Assembly (NCBI GenBank): GCA_017948555.1
Contig: JAFMYY010000022.1
Span: 1 to 43,005 of the forward strand
From: Cesiribacteraceae bacterium YIM B00369
GTDB taxonomy: Bacteria; Bacteroidota; Bacteroidia; Cytophagales; Cyclobacteriaceae
Direction: 5' to 3'
DNA: 43,005 bases
The notes beneath the pieces were generated by a model. It was not told the origin of the DNA. It saw only the letters and a list, made by a program, of their open reading frames with translations, and did not search any database. Shown one piece after another: positions 34,435 through 43,005 of the stretch; position 1 is the stretch's first letter, and the number at the start of each line of letters is the position of its first letter. A program made the translations under genes and the position numbers.

Positions 34435-34932
34435 ATGATACAAAGGATACAATCCATATTTCTTTTGCTGGTGGCAATATGTATGGCCCTGATGCTTGGC
34501 TTCGACATATGGCAAAAAGTAAGTGTTGCTGATGGTGAGGTGGTAAGGCTTGATGCCTATTATTTAACCCACTTCCAGATGGAAGAAGCAACAGACCCCA
34601 CCCCAACCAACATTGTGGAGCAGCAGGCTGCCTGGTACATTGCCATCCTTGCCAGCCTTGCCGCTGTTGTAGCTCTGTATTCCATTTTCCGCTACGACAA
34701 CCGCCTCCTGCAAATTAAATTAGGAGCCCTTAACTCTTTGCTGATTGGCGTTTCCTTTGTGGCCGCCATGTACCTCCAGTACAAAGGAGAGGAAATGCTG
34801 GTAACAGGCGCTTCAGGAGAACATTTAACAGGATTTTACCTGCCGGTTGCAGCCTTGCTTTTTAATATGCTGGCCAATCGTTTTATCAGAAAAGACGAAG
34901 CACTTGTACGCTCTGCGGACCGCTTCCGCTAG
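34435..34932 (+). CDS. DUF4293 family membrane protein
   Basis: The 165-residue protein has four hydrophobic segments (about 5-24, 65-85, 93-113 and 130-150) and the family-typical start MIQRIQSIFLLLVA. DUF4293 is largely limited to Bacteroidota and often lies next to truA or related genes. Function is unknown. It is divergent from truA across a 224-bp gap, and its transcript ends at a strong bidirectional terminator shared with the hybrid kinase. Confidence 0.85.
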   Translation: MIQRIQSIFLLLVAICMALMLGFDIWQKVSVADGEVVRLDAYYLTHFQMEEATDPTPTNIVEQQAAWYIAILASLAAVVALYSIFRYDNRLLQIKLGALNSLLIGVSFVAAMYLQYKGEEMLVTGASGEHLTGFYLPVAALLFNMLANRFIRKDEALVRSADRFR

Positions 34933-34954
34933 AACATAAACATATTCAAATACT

Positions 34955-34993
34955 AAAAAGCCTCTGCAGGAATACTTCAGAGGCTTTTTTTTT
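34955..34993. terminator. Strong bidirectional terminator overlapping the kinase stop codon
   Basis: AAAAAGCCTCTG (34955-34966) pairs with CAGAGGCTTTTT (34978-34989), followed by a nine-base T-run (34985-34993). It ends the DUF4293 gene. The minus-strand kinase stop codon overlaps the outer T-run. Confidence 0.93.
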
Positions 34994-37622
34994 ACAGATT
35001 GATTGTTCTTTTATGCAGGAGGTACCTACCGAGCTTTTGCCGGAGTTCATCCGGAATAAAGGGTTTATTAACAAAATCGTTCATTCCTGCTTCCATTGCT
35101 TTATTATGTATGTGCTGCTCTGCAGCAGCGGAAATTGCAAGAATAGGAATCGCGGCTTTTTGCCGGTCCTGCATTTGCCTTATCTGGATAGTTGCTTCAT
35201 ACCCATCCATTACCGGCATTTGAAGATCCATCAGAATCAGGTCGTAATTGTTCTCAATAACCATTCCCAGGGCAAGGAGTCCGTTTTCAGCAATATCCAA
35301 CTCCACCCCCCACTTCTGCAGAAACTTTGTTCCTACAAAAGTATTTAAAGGATTATCCTCTACCATAAGAATTCTGCAGCCTTTTAAAATGGCCGCACAA
35401 TCTTCTTTATTTGAAGGAGTATGCATAATTACGGAGGTTTTATCCTCTCTTTTAAAATTCAGGCGAAAGGAAAAGGAGCTGCCGGTTCCTTCCATACTTT
35501 GTAACTTTATCTTACTGCCCATCAGCTCGAGCAGCCTCCTTGTAATTGCCAGGCCAAGTCCCGTACCTCCAAACCGCCGTGTGGTATCGCTGCTCCCCTG
35601 GGTAAAACTTTCAAATATTTCGCCCTGCATATTTGCAGGAATACCTATACCTGTATCTTTCACCTCAAAATCAATTTCAAACTGTTCTTTGCTACTTCCG
35701 GCAAGGCTTAACTTTACCTGTACACTTCCTTTTTCAGTAAACTTAATCCCGTTCCCTATAAGGTTGGTCATTATTTGCGACAGCCTTACAGGGTCACCAA
35801 CAACAAGTCCGGGCAGGTCCTCATCAAGCAATACATCCAGCTGCACTTCCTTTTCCCTTGCCGCAGGCAGTAAAGCATCTTTAATATTGATTATATGCCT
35901 GCCTGGATCAAATGGTGTTTCTTCCAGCTGTACCTTTCCTGCCTCAATTTTGCTGAAATCCAGTATATCATTGATCAGCACTAAAAGGTTTTCAGCAGAA
36001 AATTTAAGGATACGTAAGTTCTCCACCTGCTCCGGCTTAGGGTCTTCCTGCAGGAGCAAATGGGTCATCCCTATTACAGCATTCATAGGAGTACGGATTT
36101 CGTGGCTCATGGTACTCAGGAAAAGTCCTTTTGCTTTAGTGGCCTCTTCGGCAGCTTCCTTTGCCTGTACAAGATCCTTCTCAATATTTACCTGTTCAGT
36201 AATATCCTGAAGGAACACTGTAATCCGCTCTACACCACCCTCTGCACCGAAAATAGGAAACACAGAAACTTTGTAGGTAGACTCAAACCCTTTATGCTGA
36301 TATAAATCTATATAAGTCTTTTCCTCACCTTTAAGGGCTGTCTGGTAGCGCATTAACCATTTATCATAATCTCCATCCCTGGCCAGATCCAGGATGCTCA
36401 TATTCCGTTCCAGTTCTATTCCAAAAGTTCCGGAAATAGCCCTCGAATACATAATATTAAAATCCAGCAACTTAAAGTCCCGGTCGATCAGGTAAATGAA
36501 ATTATTATTGTTATCCAGAATACTGCGGATGTTCTTTTCCTTCAATATCACCTCCTGCTCAAAACGAAGGCGATCGGTTATGTCCCGGGAGTTTATCACA
36601 AATCCTTTTACATTTTCATCATTTAAAAGATTTGTGCCAATCGCTTCCAGCACCAGGTAATTTCCCTGCTGCGTTTTACACCTGAACTTGAACAAACCGG
36701 GCTTAGGGGTATCTTCTTTCCTGAGGTTAAAACGTTCTGCTGCTTCAGCTAAGTCATCCTCATGAATAAAATCATACATCGTTTTCCCGAACACATCCCC
36801 TGGCTTAAATCCGGTCATCCGGTAAAAGGAGGGGGTTAAATATTTAAAACCTCCACTCTCATCAACCACAAAAGTAATATCAGAAGCATTCTGAAGGAGA
36901 GATTTAAAATAATCCTTACTGGCCTTCAGGCGCTCCAGCAAGGCATCGGAATATTGCAGGTTCGAATGTAATTTTTTCTCATTAAGCTGCAAATTTTCAA
37001 TTAACTGCCCCTCTTTATGAAGTAATTCGCGCAACATACCATTTTGCTGATCGGTAATTTTATAATAGAAGAAGGCAACTAAGAAGGACAGGATTACTGT
37101 AAACATGAAATTTTGCCTGTACAACACCTCTAATTCCTCCTGGTAAACTCCCGGATTTATTGCCATGCTGTCATTAAAAAACAAAAGCAGCAATATTGAC
37201 ACAAAAGGAACTCCCAGAGAATGAATTACATAACTAACTTTACGAAAATTTGCTACCAGAGAGGTAGCAGCAATAATGGGAATATATAATAATTCATAAC
37301 CACTCTTGAAGCCTAAAGAAAGTACTGTAACAAAGCAATAGGCATTTAGAACAAGATAATGGAAGTATTTTGCCACCCCATACCAGCCGGCTCTGTTAAT
37401 GAAAGGCACCAGAACAAAAGAAAGAATGGCTACAATTTCCATGATTCTCAGATAACCAGGCTTTAAATGCATGACCTGCAAAGAGAATATGATACCGAAC
37501 AAGGCACAAACAAGGCTTAACTGGTTCATCATCTTAATTGACTTTACCAGCCCCAGCTTCTGCTCACTTTTAACACCTAAATTAGTAAAATATATAAAGA
37601 CTTCGTTGAGTCGCTTCCACAT
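34992..37622 (-). CDS. Hybrid histidine kinase with multi-TM sensor, two PAS domains and receiver
   Basis: The 876-residue protein has about six N-terminal transmembrane helices (about 35-185), a coiled linker, two PAS domains (about 238-350 and 366-480) and a HisKA domain with His507 (MSHEIRTPMN). These are followed by a HATPase domain (NLIGNGIKFT, DTGIGIP, GGTGLGLAI) and a C-terminal receiver domain with Asp799 (ILMDLQMP) and Lys853 (VNKPF). The ATG at 37622 is chosen because the frame extends upstream only by a TTG four codons before it. No phosphotransfer or output protein is adjacent, so it probably works through separate Hpt or response regulator proteins. Confidence 0.92.
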   Translation of the reverse strand: MWKRLNEVFIYFTNLGVKSEQKLGLVKSIKMMNQLSLVCALFGIIFSLQVMHLKPGYLRIMEIVAILSFVLVPFINRAGWYGVAKYFHYLVLNAYCFVTVLSLGFKSGYELLYIPIIAATSLVANFRKVSYVIHSLGVPFVSILLLLFFNDSMAINPGVYQEELEVLYRQNFMFTVILSFLVAFFYYKITDQQNGMLRELLHKEGQLIENLQLNEKKLHSNLQYSDALLERLKASKDYFKSLLQNASDITFVVDESGGFKYLTPSFYRMTGFKPGDVFGKTMYDFIHEDDLAEAAERFNLRKEDTPKPGLFKFRCKTQQGNYLVLEAIGTNLLNDENVKGFVINSRDITDRLRFEQEVILKEKNIRSILDNNNNFIYLIDRDFKLLDFNIMYSRAISGTFGIELERNMSILDLARDGDYDKWLMRYQTALKGEEKTYIDLYQHKGFESTYKVSVFPIFGAEGGVERITVFLQDITEQVNIEKDLVQAKEAAEEATKAKGLFLSTMSHEIRTPMNAVIGMTHLLLQEDPKPEQVENLRILKFSAENLLVLINDILDFSKIEAGKVQLEETPFDPGRHIINIKDALLPAAREKEVQLDVLLDEDLPGLVVGDPVRLSQIMTNLIGNGIKFTEKGSVQVKLSLAGSSKEQFEIDFEVKDTGIGIPANMQGEIFESFTQGSSDTTRRFGGTGLGLAITRRLLELMGSKIKLQSMEGTGSSFSFRLNFKREDKTSVIMHTPSNKEDCAAILKGCRILMVEDNPLNTFVGTKFLQKWGVELDIAENGLLALGMVIENNYDLILMDLQMPVMDGYEATIQIRQMQDRQKAAIPILAISAAAEQHIHNKAMEAGMNDFVNKPFIPDELRQKLGRYLLHKRTINL

Positions 37623-37810
37623 AGCTTTATTCAATAAGCATTGGTTTTGTTTCAGAATATAAAGCTATTGTTTCTATTCTCAGCAAAATGTGAAAAATAG
37701 CAAGCAAAATTACACAACTGACAAACTGTCATTTTAAACAGTAAATTAAAGCCTGGACCATTTTTTGGAGACTGAACCAAAAGATTATTAACCCTTAACT
37801 AAAATATACC

Positions 37811-39682
37811 ATGCAAGAGAAAGGAACGATTTCAATACATACCGAGAATATCTTCCCGATCATTAAGAAATTCCTCTACTCTGATCATGAGATTTTCCTG
37901 CGCGAGCTGGTTTCCAATGGTGTGGATGCTGCCCAGAAAATGCAGAAACTGGCTCAGCTCGGAGAGTACAAAGGAGAGCTTGGAGATTTAAAAGTTACTG
38001 TTAAGCTCGATAAGGAAGCTAAAACCATTACCGTTTCTGATAATGGTCTTGGTATGACTGCCGAAGAGATAAAGAAGTACATTAACCAGATTGCTTTTTC
38101 AGGTGCCACTGAATTTATAGAGAAGTATAAAGACAAAGGCGAAGACAAGCAGATTATAGGTCACTTTGGCCTTGGCTTCTACTCCTCTTTTATGGTAGCC
38201 GGTGAGGTAGAGATCAATACCCTCTCTTACCAGGATGGAGCCACTCCTGCCCGCTGGATTTGCGACGGAAGCACGCAGTTCGAAATAACTGACGGCAGCC
38301 GCAGCGAACGCGGAACAGATATTATCCTGCACGTAAACGAAGATTCCCAAGAATTCCTTGATAGCTTCCGCCTCCGTGGGATCCTGGAAAAATATTGCCG
38401 CTTCCTGCCAATTCCTGTATTCTTTAACGATGGGGAAATTGAAAAAGGAGAAGAAGGCAAAGAAGACAAACCAAAAGAGCCGCAGCAAATTAATGATCCG
38501 AGCCCTTTATGGACAAAAGCGCCTGCCGACCTTAAGGACGAAGATTATATAAAATTCTATAAAGAGCTTTATCCTTTTGCTCCGGATCCGTTATTCTGGA
38601 TTCACCTTAATGTGGATTATCCTTTTAACCTTACCGGTGTTCTGTACTTCCCAAAAATCAAGAACGATTTTGAGATCCAGAAGAACAAGATCCAGCTTTA
38701 CAGCCGCCAGGTATTTATTACCGATGAGGTAAAAGATGTTGTTCCTGAATTCCTGCAATTGCTGCATGGTGTAATTGACTCTCCTGACATTCCGCTGAAC
38801 GTATCGCGCAGCTTCCTGCAGGCCGATTCCAATGTAAGGAAAATCAACTCCCACATTACCAAAAAAGTAGCCGACAAACTGGGCGACTTGTATAAGAGCG
38901 ACCGCGCAGGCTACGAAAAGAAATGGGAAGATATTGGCCTGTTCGTGAAGTATGGTATGATAAGCGAAGATAAGTTCTACGACCGTGCCAAAGACTTTGC
39001 CCTGCTCAAAACCACAGAAGGCAAACACTTTACCATTAGTGAGTACCAGGAACACGCTAAAACCAACCAGACTGACAAGGATGGCAATGTAGTACTACTT
39101 TACACCAACGACCCCGGCAAGCAGGATGCTTATATTCAGGCAGCCCGCAAACGGAGCTACGATGTGCTGCAGATGGATACCATTATAGACAGCCATTTTA
39201 TAAACCAGCTGGAGCAGAAGCTTGAGAAAACCTCGCTTAAACGTGTGGATTCCGACACTATAGACAAGCTTATTGATAAGGATGAAAAGAAAGAAAGTGT
39301 ACTTAGCGATGAGGAAAAGGAAAAAGTAAAAGGCATTTTCGAGCAGGCGATTAACAATAAGAGCTATGCAGTGCAGGTAGAGGCTATGGCACCGGATGAA
39401 ATGCCGGTATCAGTAACAATGCCTGAGTTTATGCGCCGCATGAAAGAAATGAGCGCTGCAGGTGGCGGAATGCAAATGTTTGGCAGCATGCCTGACAACT
39501 ATACAGTTGCCATAAATGCCAACCATGCCATTACCGGTAAAATCCTGAAAGAAACAGAAGAAGCAAAGCAGAAGGACCTGGCAAAGCAGGCATTTGACCT
39601 TGCCTTACTTCAGCAAAATATGCTGCAGGGAGCCGACCTTACGGCCTTTATCCAGCGCAGCGTAGAACTGGCTACCAGGTAG
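37811..39682 (+). CDS. htpG: Molecular chaperone HtpG (Hsp90)
   Basis: The 623-residue protein has the N-terminal GHKL ATPase domain with NGVDA near 36, DNGLGM near 77 and GHFGLGFYSSF near 117, plus middle and C-terminal dimerisation domains. A charged linker is short (GEEGKEDKPK near 210), as expected in bacteria. Asp and Asn residues of the ATP site are present. Hsp90 helps late folding of client proteins under stress. It is monocistronic, with a terminator about 27 bases after the stop codon. Confidence 0.96.
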   Translation: MQEKGTISIHTENIFPIIKKFLYSDHEIFLRELVSNGVDAAQKMQKLAQLGEYKGELGDLKVTVKLDKEAKTITVSDNGLGMTAEEIKKYINQIAFSGATEFIEKYKDKGEDKQIIGHFGLGFYSSFMVAGEVEINTLSYQDGATPARWICDGSTQFEITDGSRSERGTDIILHVNEDSQEFLDSFRLRGILEKYCRFLPIPVFFNDGEIEKGEEGKEDKPKEPQQINDPSPLWTKAPADLKDEDYIKFYKELYPFAPDPLFWIHLNVDYPFNLTGVLYFPKIKNDFEIQKNKIQLYSRQVFITDEVKDVVPEFLQLLHGVIDSPDIPLNVSRSFLQADSNVRKINSHITKKVADKLGDLYKSDRAGYEKKWEDIGLFVKYGMISEDKFYDRAKDFALLKTTEGKHFTISEYQEHAKTNQTDKDGNVVLLYTNDPGKQDAYIQAARKRSYDVLQMDTIIDSHFINQLEQKLEKTSLKRVDSDTIDKLIDKDEKKESVLSDEEKEKVKGIFEQAINNKSYAVQVEAMAPDEMPVSVTMPEFMRRMKEMSAAGGGMQMFGSMPDNYTVAINANHAITGKILKETEEAKQKDLAKQAFDLALLQQNMLQGADLTAFIQRSVELATR

Positions 39683-39708
39683 TTAGTTCCTTATTCTTTT
39701 TTTCCATG

Positions 39709-39736
39709 AGCCGGAGCACTAAACTCCGGCTTTTTT
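39709..39736 (+). terminator. Rho-independent terminator of htpG
   Basis: AGCCGGAG (39709-39716) pairs with CTCCGGCT (39724-39731), followed by six Ts. The core is GC-rich and close to the htpG stop codon. Confidence 0.9.
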
Positions 39737-39738
39737 AT

Positions 39739-39770
39739 GCCCCGGGATTTCTATCAGTAATACCCGGGGC
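39739..39770. other. Second GC-rich stem-loop downstream of htpG
   Basis: GCCCCGGG (39739-39746) is a perfect inverted match to CCCGGGGC (39763-39770), separated by 16 bases. No T-tract follows. It may back up the htpG terminator or act as a protein-binding dyad. Confidence 0.45.
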
Positions 39771-40055
39771 AGAATACCGAAGGAAAATCGAATTTTTTCT
39801 CTTTTAAGTCTGTTCATTTACTTTCCTGACTAAAATTCTGATATTGCGTAAATTATAATCTGCCTTCCTGCGTTAAGGTAATGCAGGGAATTAATTAAGA
39901 CCGGCCTTATTTCCGGCATTACAAATTCCTGCTACTTAGCCATAGCAAGAGAAGAGCCTGTAAAAAAGGCTTGCAAAAACGGAAAAGCATAATCAGGTGT
40001 GCCTGCCGGCATTATTACTAAACACATAATGATACTGTATACTATTACACAGTGT
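39771..40055. other. Gene-free region upstream of the MORN-like gene
   Basis: The 285 bases contain AT-rich sequence and no convincing ORF. No clear TTTG-N19-TAnnTTTG was found. The promoter for the MORN-like gene is probably here. Confidence 0.4.
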
Positions 40056-40898
40056 ATGAAAAATTTTGGTTTCTACTTTATCATCTTCCTGGGTACAATT
40101 TTGGGCAGCACCAGCCTCCGGGCCCAGACAGACTCCACCCAAACAGACGACACCTCCCTGGACAGCACAATTGACAAACCCCTTACCATTGACCTGAACG
40201 CTGAGGAGGAAGAAGAGGAAGAGGAAGAACCTGAGAAAAAGCGGAAGAGGAATGTTTTTTTCGATATAAAAACCAGGAAAGCATTTGCGAAAAGCGGATA
40301 TGGGAAAAACGAGAAGATAGAAATCTTTCATATTCTCAAAAAGTGGGAAGACCCTGACCCTTATGTACGGGATATTTACTGGTATGAGTTTAAAAGCAAA
40401 AGCGTAAAAAAAGGGGGCACCCCCACTCCCGACAAAGGAATGCTCCTCCATGGCCCCTACCGCATTGAAAGGGATGGTGAGATCATAGAAAAAGGTATTT
40501 TCTATAAAGGCACTAAACATGGCCGCTGGGTAACCTACCGGAAAATGTACGATTATATGGTGCTCGATTCCAAGCAGAAGTACAGCAAGGGCTGGCCGAA
40601 AGAATCGAAGATCACTTACTACGACAGGCAGGCCACTAAAATTAAAGAGGTAATTCCTGTGGAGTATGGCAAAAAGGAAGGCAACTACTATTTATTTTTT
40701 CCTACTGGCGAAATAGCTGTACGCGGGGAATTTCAGTACGATGAAAAAACAGGATCATGGACGGAGTACTACCCGCTACGGCAGAGGCGAAAAAAAACCA
40801 TCCAGTACGCTCCCGATCCCTGGACTAAAAATTTCGACCCGTATATTGCCCAGGAGTGGAATACCGATGGTAAGGTGGTTTATGAACGAAAGAAATAA
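40056..40898 (+). CDS. Secreted MORN-repeat-like protein with a poly-Glu tract
   Basis: The 280-residue protein begins with a signal peptide (MKNFGFYFIIFLGTILG, cleavage near LRA-Q23). A short low-complexity region contains nine consecutive Glu residues (50-58) and then basic residues (KKRKRN). The rest has repeated HGPYR, HGRWVTY, YGKKEGNYY and TGSWTEYY-like units, typical of MORN-variant or toxin-associated phage repeat families with G-x-W/Y-x-x-Y spacing. It is probably periplasmic or surface-bound. The start is ATG 40056; an upstream GTG at 39999 would put 19 residues before the signal peptide and is rejected. Function is unknown. A short membrane-protein gene follows. Confidence 0.7.
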   Translation: MKNFGFYFIIFLGTILGSTSLRAQTDSTQTDDTSLDSTIDKPLTIDLNAEEEEEEEEEPEKKRKRNVFFDIKTRKAFAKSGYGKNEKIEIFHILKKWEDPDPYVRDIYWYEFKSKSVKKGGTPTPDKGMLLHGPYRIERDGEIIEKGIFYKGTKHGRWVTYRKMYDYMVLDSKQKYSKGWPKESKITYYDRQATKIKEVIPVEYGKKEGNYYLFFPTGEIAVRGEFQYDEKTGSWTEYYPLRQRRKKTIQYAPDPWTKNFDPYIAQEWNTDGKVVYERKK

Positions 40899-40909
40899 AG
40901 AAAAAATAT

Positions 40910-41074
40910 ATGCCTGCTAATCTGACTCCCCTTATAATCCTGTTGGTGGGCGTATTGATACTGGTACTCAATAATACGTTCCTGAACGGGCAAATTCCTG
41001 AATGGTTTTTTGTATTAATACTTATGATTTGGCTCATCGTCCGGATACGCACTTTCCGGAACAGGGAAAAATAA
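40910..41074 (+). CDS. Small two-helix membrane protein (54 residues)
   Basis: The ATG at 40910, 11 bases after the MORN-like stop codon, opens a frame of 54 codons with stop TAA at 41072-41074. The protein (MPANLTPLIILLVGVLIL onward) has a hydrophobic helix at about 6-20, a short polar turn, a second one at about 31-45 and a basic C-terminus (RIRTFRNREK), giving a likely two-helix hairpin with its C-terminus in the cytoplasm. A strong terminator follows at once. Together with spacing this supports a real gene, possibly co-transcribed with the MORN-like gene. Confidence 0.55.
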   Translation: MPANLTPLIILLVGVLILVLNNTFLNGQIPEWFFVLILMIWLIVRIRTFRNREK

Positions 41075-41098
41075 CATGTAAATCATTAATCCTGACAC

Positions 41099-41132
41099 AA
41101 AAAAACGCTGCCGGACCGGCAGCGTTTTTTTT
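41099..41132. terminator. Bidirectional terminator between small gene and pruA
   Basis: CGCTGCC (41106-41112) pairs with GGCAGCG (41118-41124), flanked by seven As and eight Ts, so it can act on both strands. It lies just beyond the stop codons of the convergent genes. Confidence 0.93.
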
Positions 41133-41154
41133 GTTCTTCATCCTGTACCCGGTA

Positions 41155-42786
41155 CTATTCCTCTCCCAGAAAAGGATAGCGGTAATCTTTTGGCGGGTTA
41201 AAGGTTTCTTTAATAGTCCTGGCCGATACCCAGCGCAGCAGATTTTGCATAGCGCCGGCTTTATCGTTTGTACCCGAAGCCCTTGCACCACCAAATGGCT
41301 GCTGGCCCACCACGGCTCCGGTAGGTTTATCATTTATATAGAAATTGCCCGCTGCATGCGACAGCTTCCTGGTTGCCAGTTCAATGGCATATCTGTCCTG
41401 CGAGAAAACAGCTCCCGTTAATGCATAAGGTGAGGTACTGTCTACCAGCTCCAGTGTTTCTTCAAAGCGTTCCGCCTGGTAAACATACACAGTAAGCACC
41501 GGCCCGAATATTTCCTCGCACATAGTGGCATACATAGGGTCCCTGGCAACTAAAACGGTTGGCTCAACAAAATAGCCTTTGGATTTATCGTAATTACCAC
41601 CGGCAAGAATATCCACCAGCTCAGAGCTTTTAGCCTCATCAATGTACCTGCTTATTTTATCGAACGATTTTTCATCGATTACAGCATTTACGAAGTTCCC
41701 GAAATCTTCGACTCCGCCCATTTTCAGGGTTTTCAGATCTGCGAGCAGAATTTCCCGCACCTCATCCCATAGGTTTGAAGGTATATAAGCACGGCTGGCG
41801 GCTGAACATTTCTGCCCCTGGTATTCAAAGGCACCCCGAATTATAGCCGTTGCAAGCGCTCTGGCATCAGCAGATTTATGAGCTAAAATAAAATCTTTAC
41901 CTCCTGTTTCCCCCACAATGCGCGGGTAGCTTTTATAGCGCCCTATATTTTCGCCTATCTTCTTCCATATTGCCTGAAAAACCTTCGTGCTGCCTGTAAA
42001 ATGAATACCTGCAAAATCAGGGTGCTCAAAAATTACATCTCCTGCTGTAGGGCCATGCACAAATATCAGATTGATTACTCCATCAGGCACTCCTGCTTCC
42101 TTAAACACCTCCATCAGAACCCTGGCCGAATATACCTGTGTTTCCGCAGGCTTCCACACAACCGTATTGCCCATTAAGGCAGGAGCGGTGGGTAAATTCC
42201 CTGCAATGGCGGTAAAATTAAACGGAGTTATGGCAAACACAAAGCCTTCCAGCGCCCGATGCTCCAGCCGGTTCCATACCCCCGGGGAGGACTCCGGCTG
42301 CTGCTGGTAAATTTCAGTCATATACTGCACATTAAAGCGCAGGAAATCCACTATTTCGCAGGCTGAGTCAATCTCTGCCTGGTATGCATTTTTTGACTGC
42401 CCCAGCATAGTGGCTGCATTCAATTTAGCACGGTAAGGGCCGGCTATAAGATCTGCCGCTTTCAGAAATATGGATGCCCGCATTTCCCAGCTCATATTTT
42501 CCCAATGCTCTTTTGCTCCCAATGCTGCATTTACCGCATCCTCCACATGAGAAGCATCCCCTTCATGATAATACCCGAGAATATGCTGGTGGTCATGCGG
42601 CGGACTCATAGGCTTTCTGTTTCCGGTCCTCACCTCCTCAGCACCTATAAACATAGGCACATCAACTTCCTCACTGCGCATTTCTTCGATAGCCGCTTTC
42701 AGTTTGTTGCGCTCAGGAGAACCGGGCGCATAAGTCAGTACAGGTTCATTTGAGCGGGATGGAACTTTAAAAAATCCGTTGGCCAT
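41155..42786 (-). CDS. pruA: L-glutamate gamma-semialdehyde (1-pyrroline-5-carboxylate) dehydrogenase
   Basis: The 543-residue NAD-dependent aldehyde dehydrogenase oxidises glutamate semialdehyde to glutamate, the second step of proline degradation. The catalytic Cys327 lies in GQKCSAASRAY and the general base Glu293 in VGETGGKDF. The cofactor site has PFNFTAIAGNL near 188. It is the stand-alone type (P5CDH1-like), without a fused proline dehydrogenase domain as in E. coli PutA. Proline dehydrogenase (putA/prodh) is not visible in this window. The upstream region contains repeated TGTAAAAA motifs and a possible -7 element. Confidence 0.95.
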   Translation of the reverse strand: MANGFFKVPSRSNEPVLTYAPGSPERNKLKAAIEEMRSEEVDVPMFIGAEEVRTGNRKPMSPPHDHQHILGYYHEGDASHVEDAVNAALGAKEHWENMSWEMRASIFLKAADLIAGPYRAKLNAATMLGQSKNAYQAEIDSACEIVDFLRFNVQYMTEIYQQQPESSPGVWNRLEHRALEGFVFAITPFNFTAIAGNLPTAPALMGNTVVWKPAETQVYSARVLMEVFKEAGVPDGVINLIFVHGPTAGDVIFEHPDFAGIHFTGSTKVFQAIWKKIGENIGRYKSYPRIVGETGGKDFILAHKSADARALATAIIRGAFEYQGQKCSAASRAYIPSNLWDEVREILLADLKTLKMGGVEDFGNFVNAVIDEKSFDKISRYIDEAKSSELVDILAGGNYDKSKGYFVEPTVLVARDPMYATMCEEIFGPVLTVYVYQAERFEETLELVDSTSPYALTGAVFSQDRYAIELATRKLSHAAGNFYINDKPTGAVVGQQPFGGARASGTNDKAGAMQNLLRWVSARTIKETFNPPKDYRYPFLGEE

Positions 42787-42817
42787 AATAATAATTTTTA
42801 ATACAAAAGTTTTAATT

Positions 42818-42900
42818 CAAAAATAATGTTGCACTATGTAAAAATGTGTTTTTACACGATGATTATGTGTGCAATGCAATAAGTGCTGATCGTGTAAAAA
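42818..42900 (-). promoter_or_regulatory. Likely pruA promoter region with TGTAAAAA dyads
   Basis: On the minus strand TATTTTTG (complement of 42818-42825) fits the -7 box TAnnTTTG. Just upstream are three copies of TGTAAAAA: 42837-42844 and inverted 42849-42856 (a hairpin with a 4-base centre), and 42893-42900. The second and third lie in a 12-bp inverted repeat (TTTTTACACGAT 42849-42860 / ATCGTGTAAAAA 42889-42900). This is a plausible operator for a proline-responsive regulator. From 42901 to 43005 no gene is recognisable. Confidence 0.45.
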
Positions 42901-43005
42901 TGCATAATTTGGCACCCAAAAGAGTGTCAGGGAAAGCCTACTGCCTGCATGGTTCAGCGCCCGCTTCCATCTCAGGCACTGAGGCAAAGCAGATTTTAAG
43001 ATTCC

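Noticed and set aside
35248..36210. 320-codon plus-strand frame opposite the hybrid kinase
   Set aside because: The kinase on the minus strand has intact motifs through the same region, and the plus-strand product is Ser/Pro-rich shadow sequence.

Overview
The window looks like ordinary chromosome from a member of the Bacteroidota, most likely a Cytophagales-type bacterium. The evidence is the recurring promoter signature TTTG-N19-TAnnTTTG, weak Shine-Dalgarno sequences, lipoproteins with Bacteroidota-style lipoboxes, the bacillithiol enzyme BshC, a DUF4293 membrane protein, and the mix of orphan sensors. The lineage is inferred from these features, not from a database search. I see no rRNA, insertion sequence, prophage, CRISPR array or plasmid function.

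Layout. 1-2.5 kb: a secreted GH105/GH88-type unsaturated uronyl hydrolase, a small lipoprotein and a DUF4259 protein. 2.6-7.2 kb: sbcD and sbcC, with a nested inverted repeat between them. 7.2-10.8 kb: a cupin_5 protein, a stand-alone alarmone hydrolase of the MESH1 type, and cytochrome bd oxidase (cydAB, short Q-loop). 11.3-16.1 kb: a CHASE3-GAF sensor without an output domain, an acyP/deoC pair, a basic lipoprotein, and a DUF1232 (YkvA-like) protein with a 36-bp tandem repeat. 16.4-20.3 kb: a sterol-desaturase-family membrane enzyme, the initiator tRNA, and the ribosome-assembly GTPases Era and Der. 20.5-23.9 kb: a tiny lipoprotein, an SprT-like metalloprotein, and bshC overlapping a 5-formyl-THF cyclo-ligase gene. 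24.1-29.6 kb: a membrane-anchored coiled-coil protein, an OmpR-type response regulator with its histidine kinase, and a translationally coupled amidoligase plus PuuD-type glutamine amidotransferase. 29.7-34.9 kb: nicotinate phosphoribosyltransferase, then on the other strand truA, an MsbA-type ABC exporter and a membrane-anchored GyrI-like protein, then a DUF4293 protein. 35-43 kb: a hybrid histidine kinase, htpG, a secreted MORN-like protein with a 54-residue membrane protein after it, and proline-catabolic P5C dehydrogenase (pruA) with a repeat-rich upstream region.

Most genes are housekeeping: DNA end processing, respiration, translation and ribosome assembly, folate, NAD and thiol metabolism, chaperone. 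Many convergent pairs share a bidirectional hairpin terminator. The part most likely to hold under-described biology is the amidoligase/amidotransferase pair at 27.6-29.6 kb, which has the two activities needed to make and break a gamma-glutamyl-type amide bond and lies just after a two-component system. Weaker leads are the inverted repeat inside the sbcDC locus, the glycine-zipper repeat in the DUF1232 protein, the orphan CHASE3-GAF protein, the TM-plus-GyrI-like protein and the dyads upstream of pruA.
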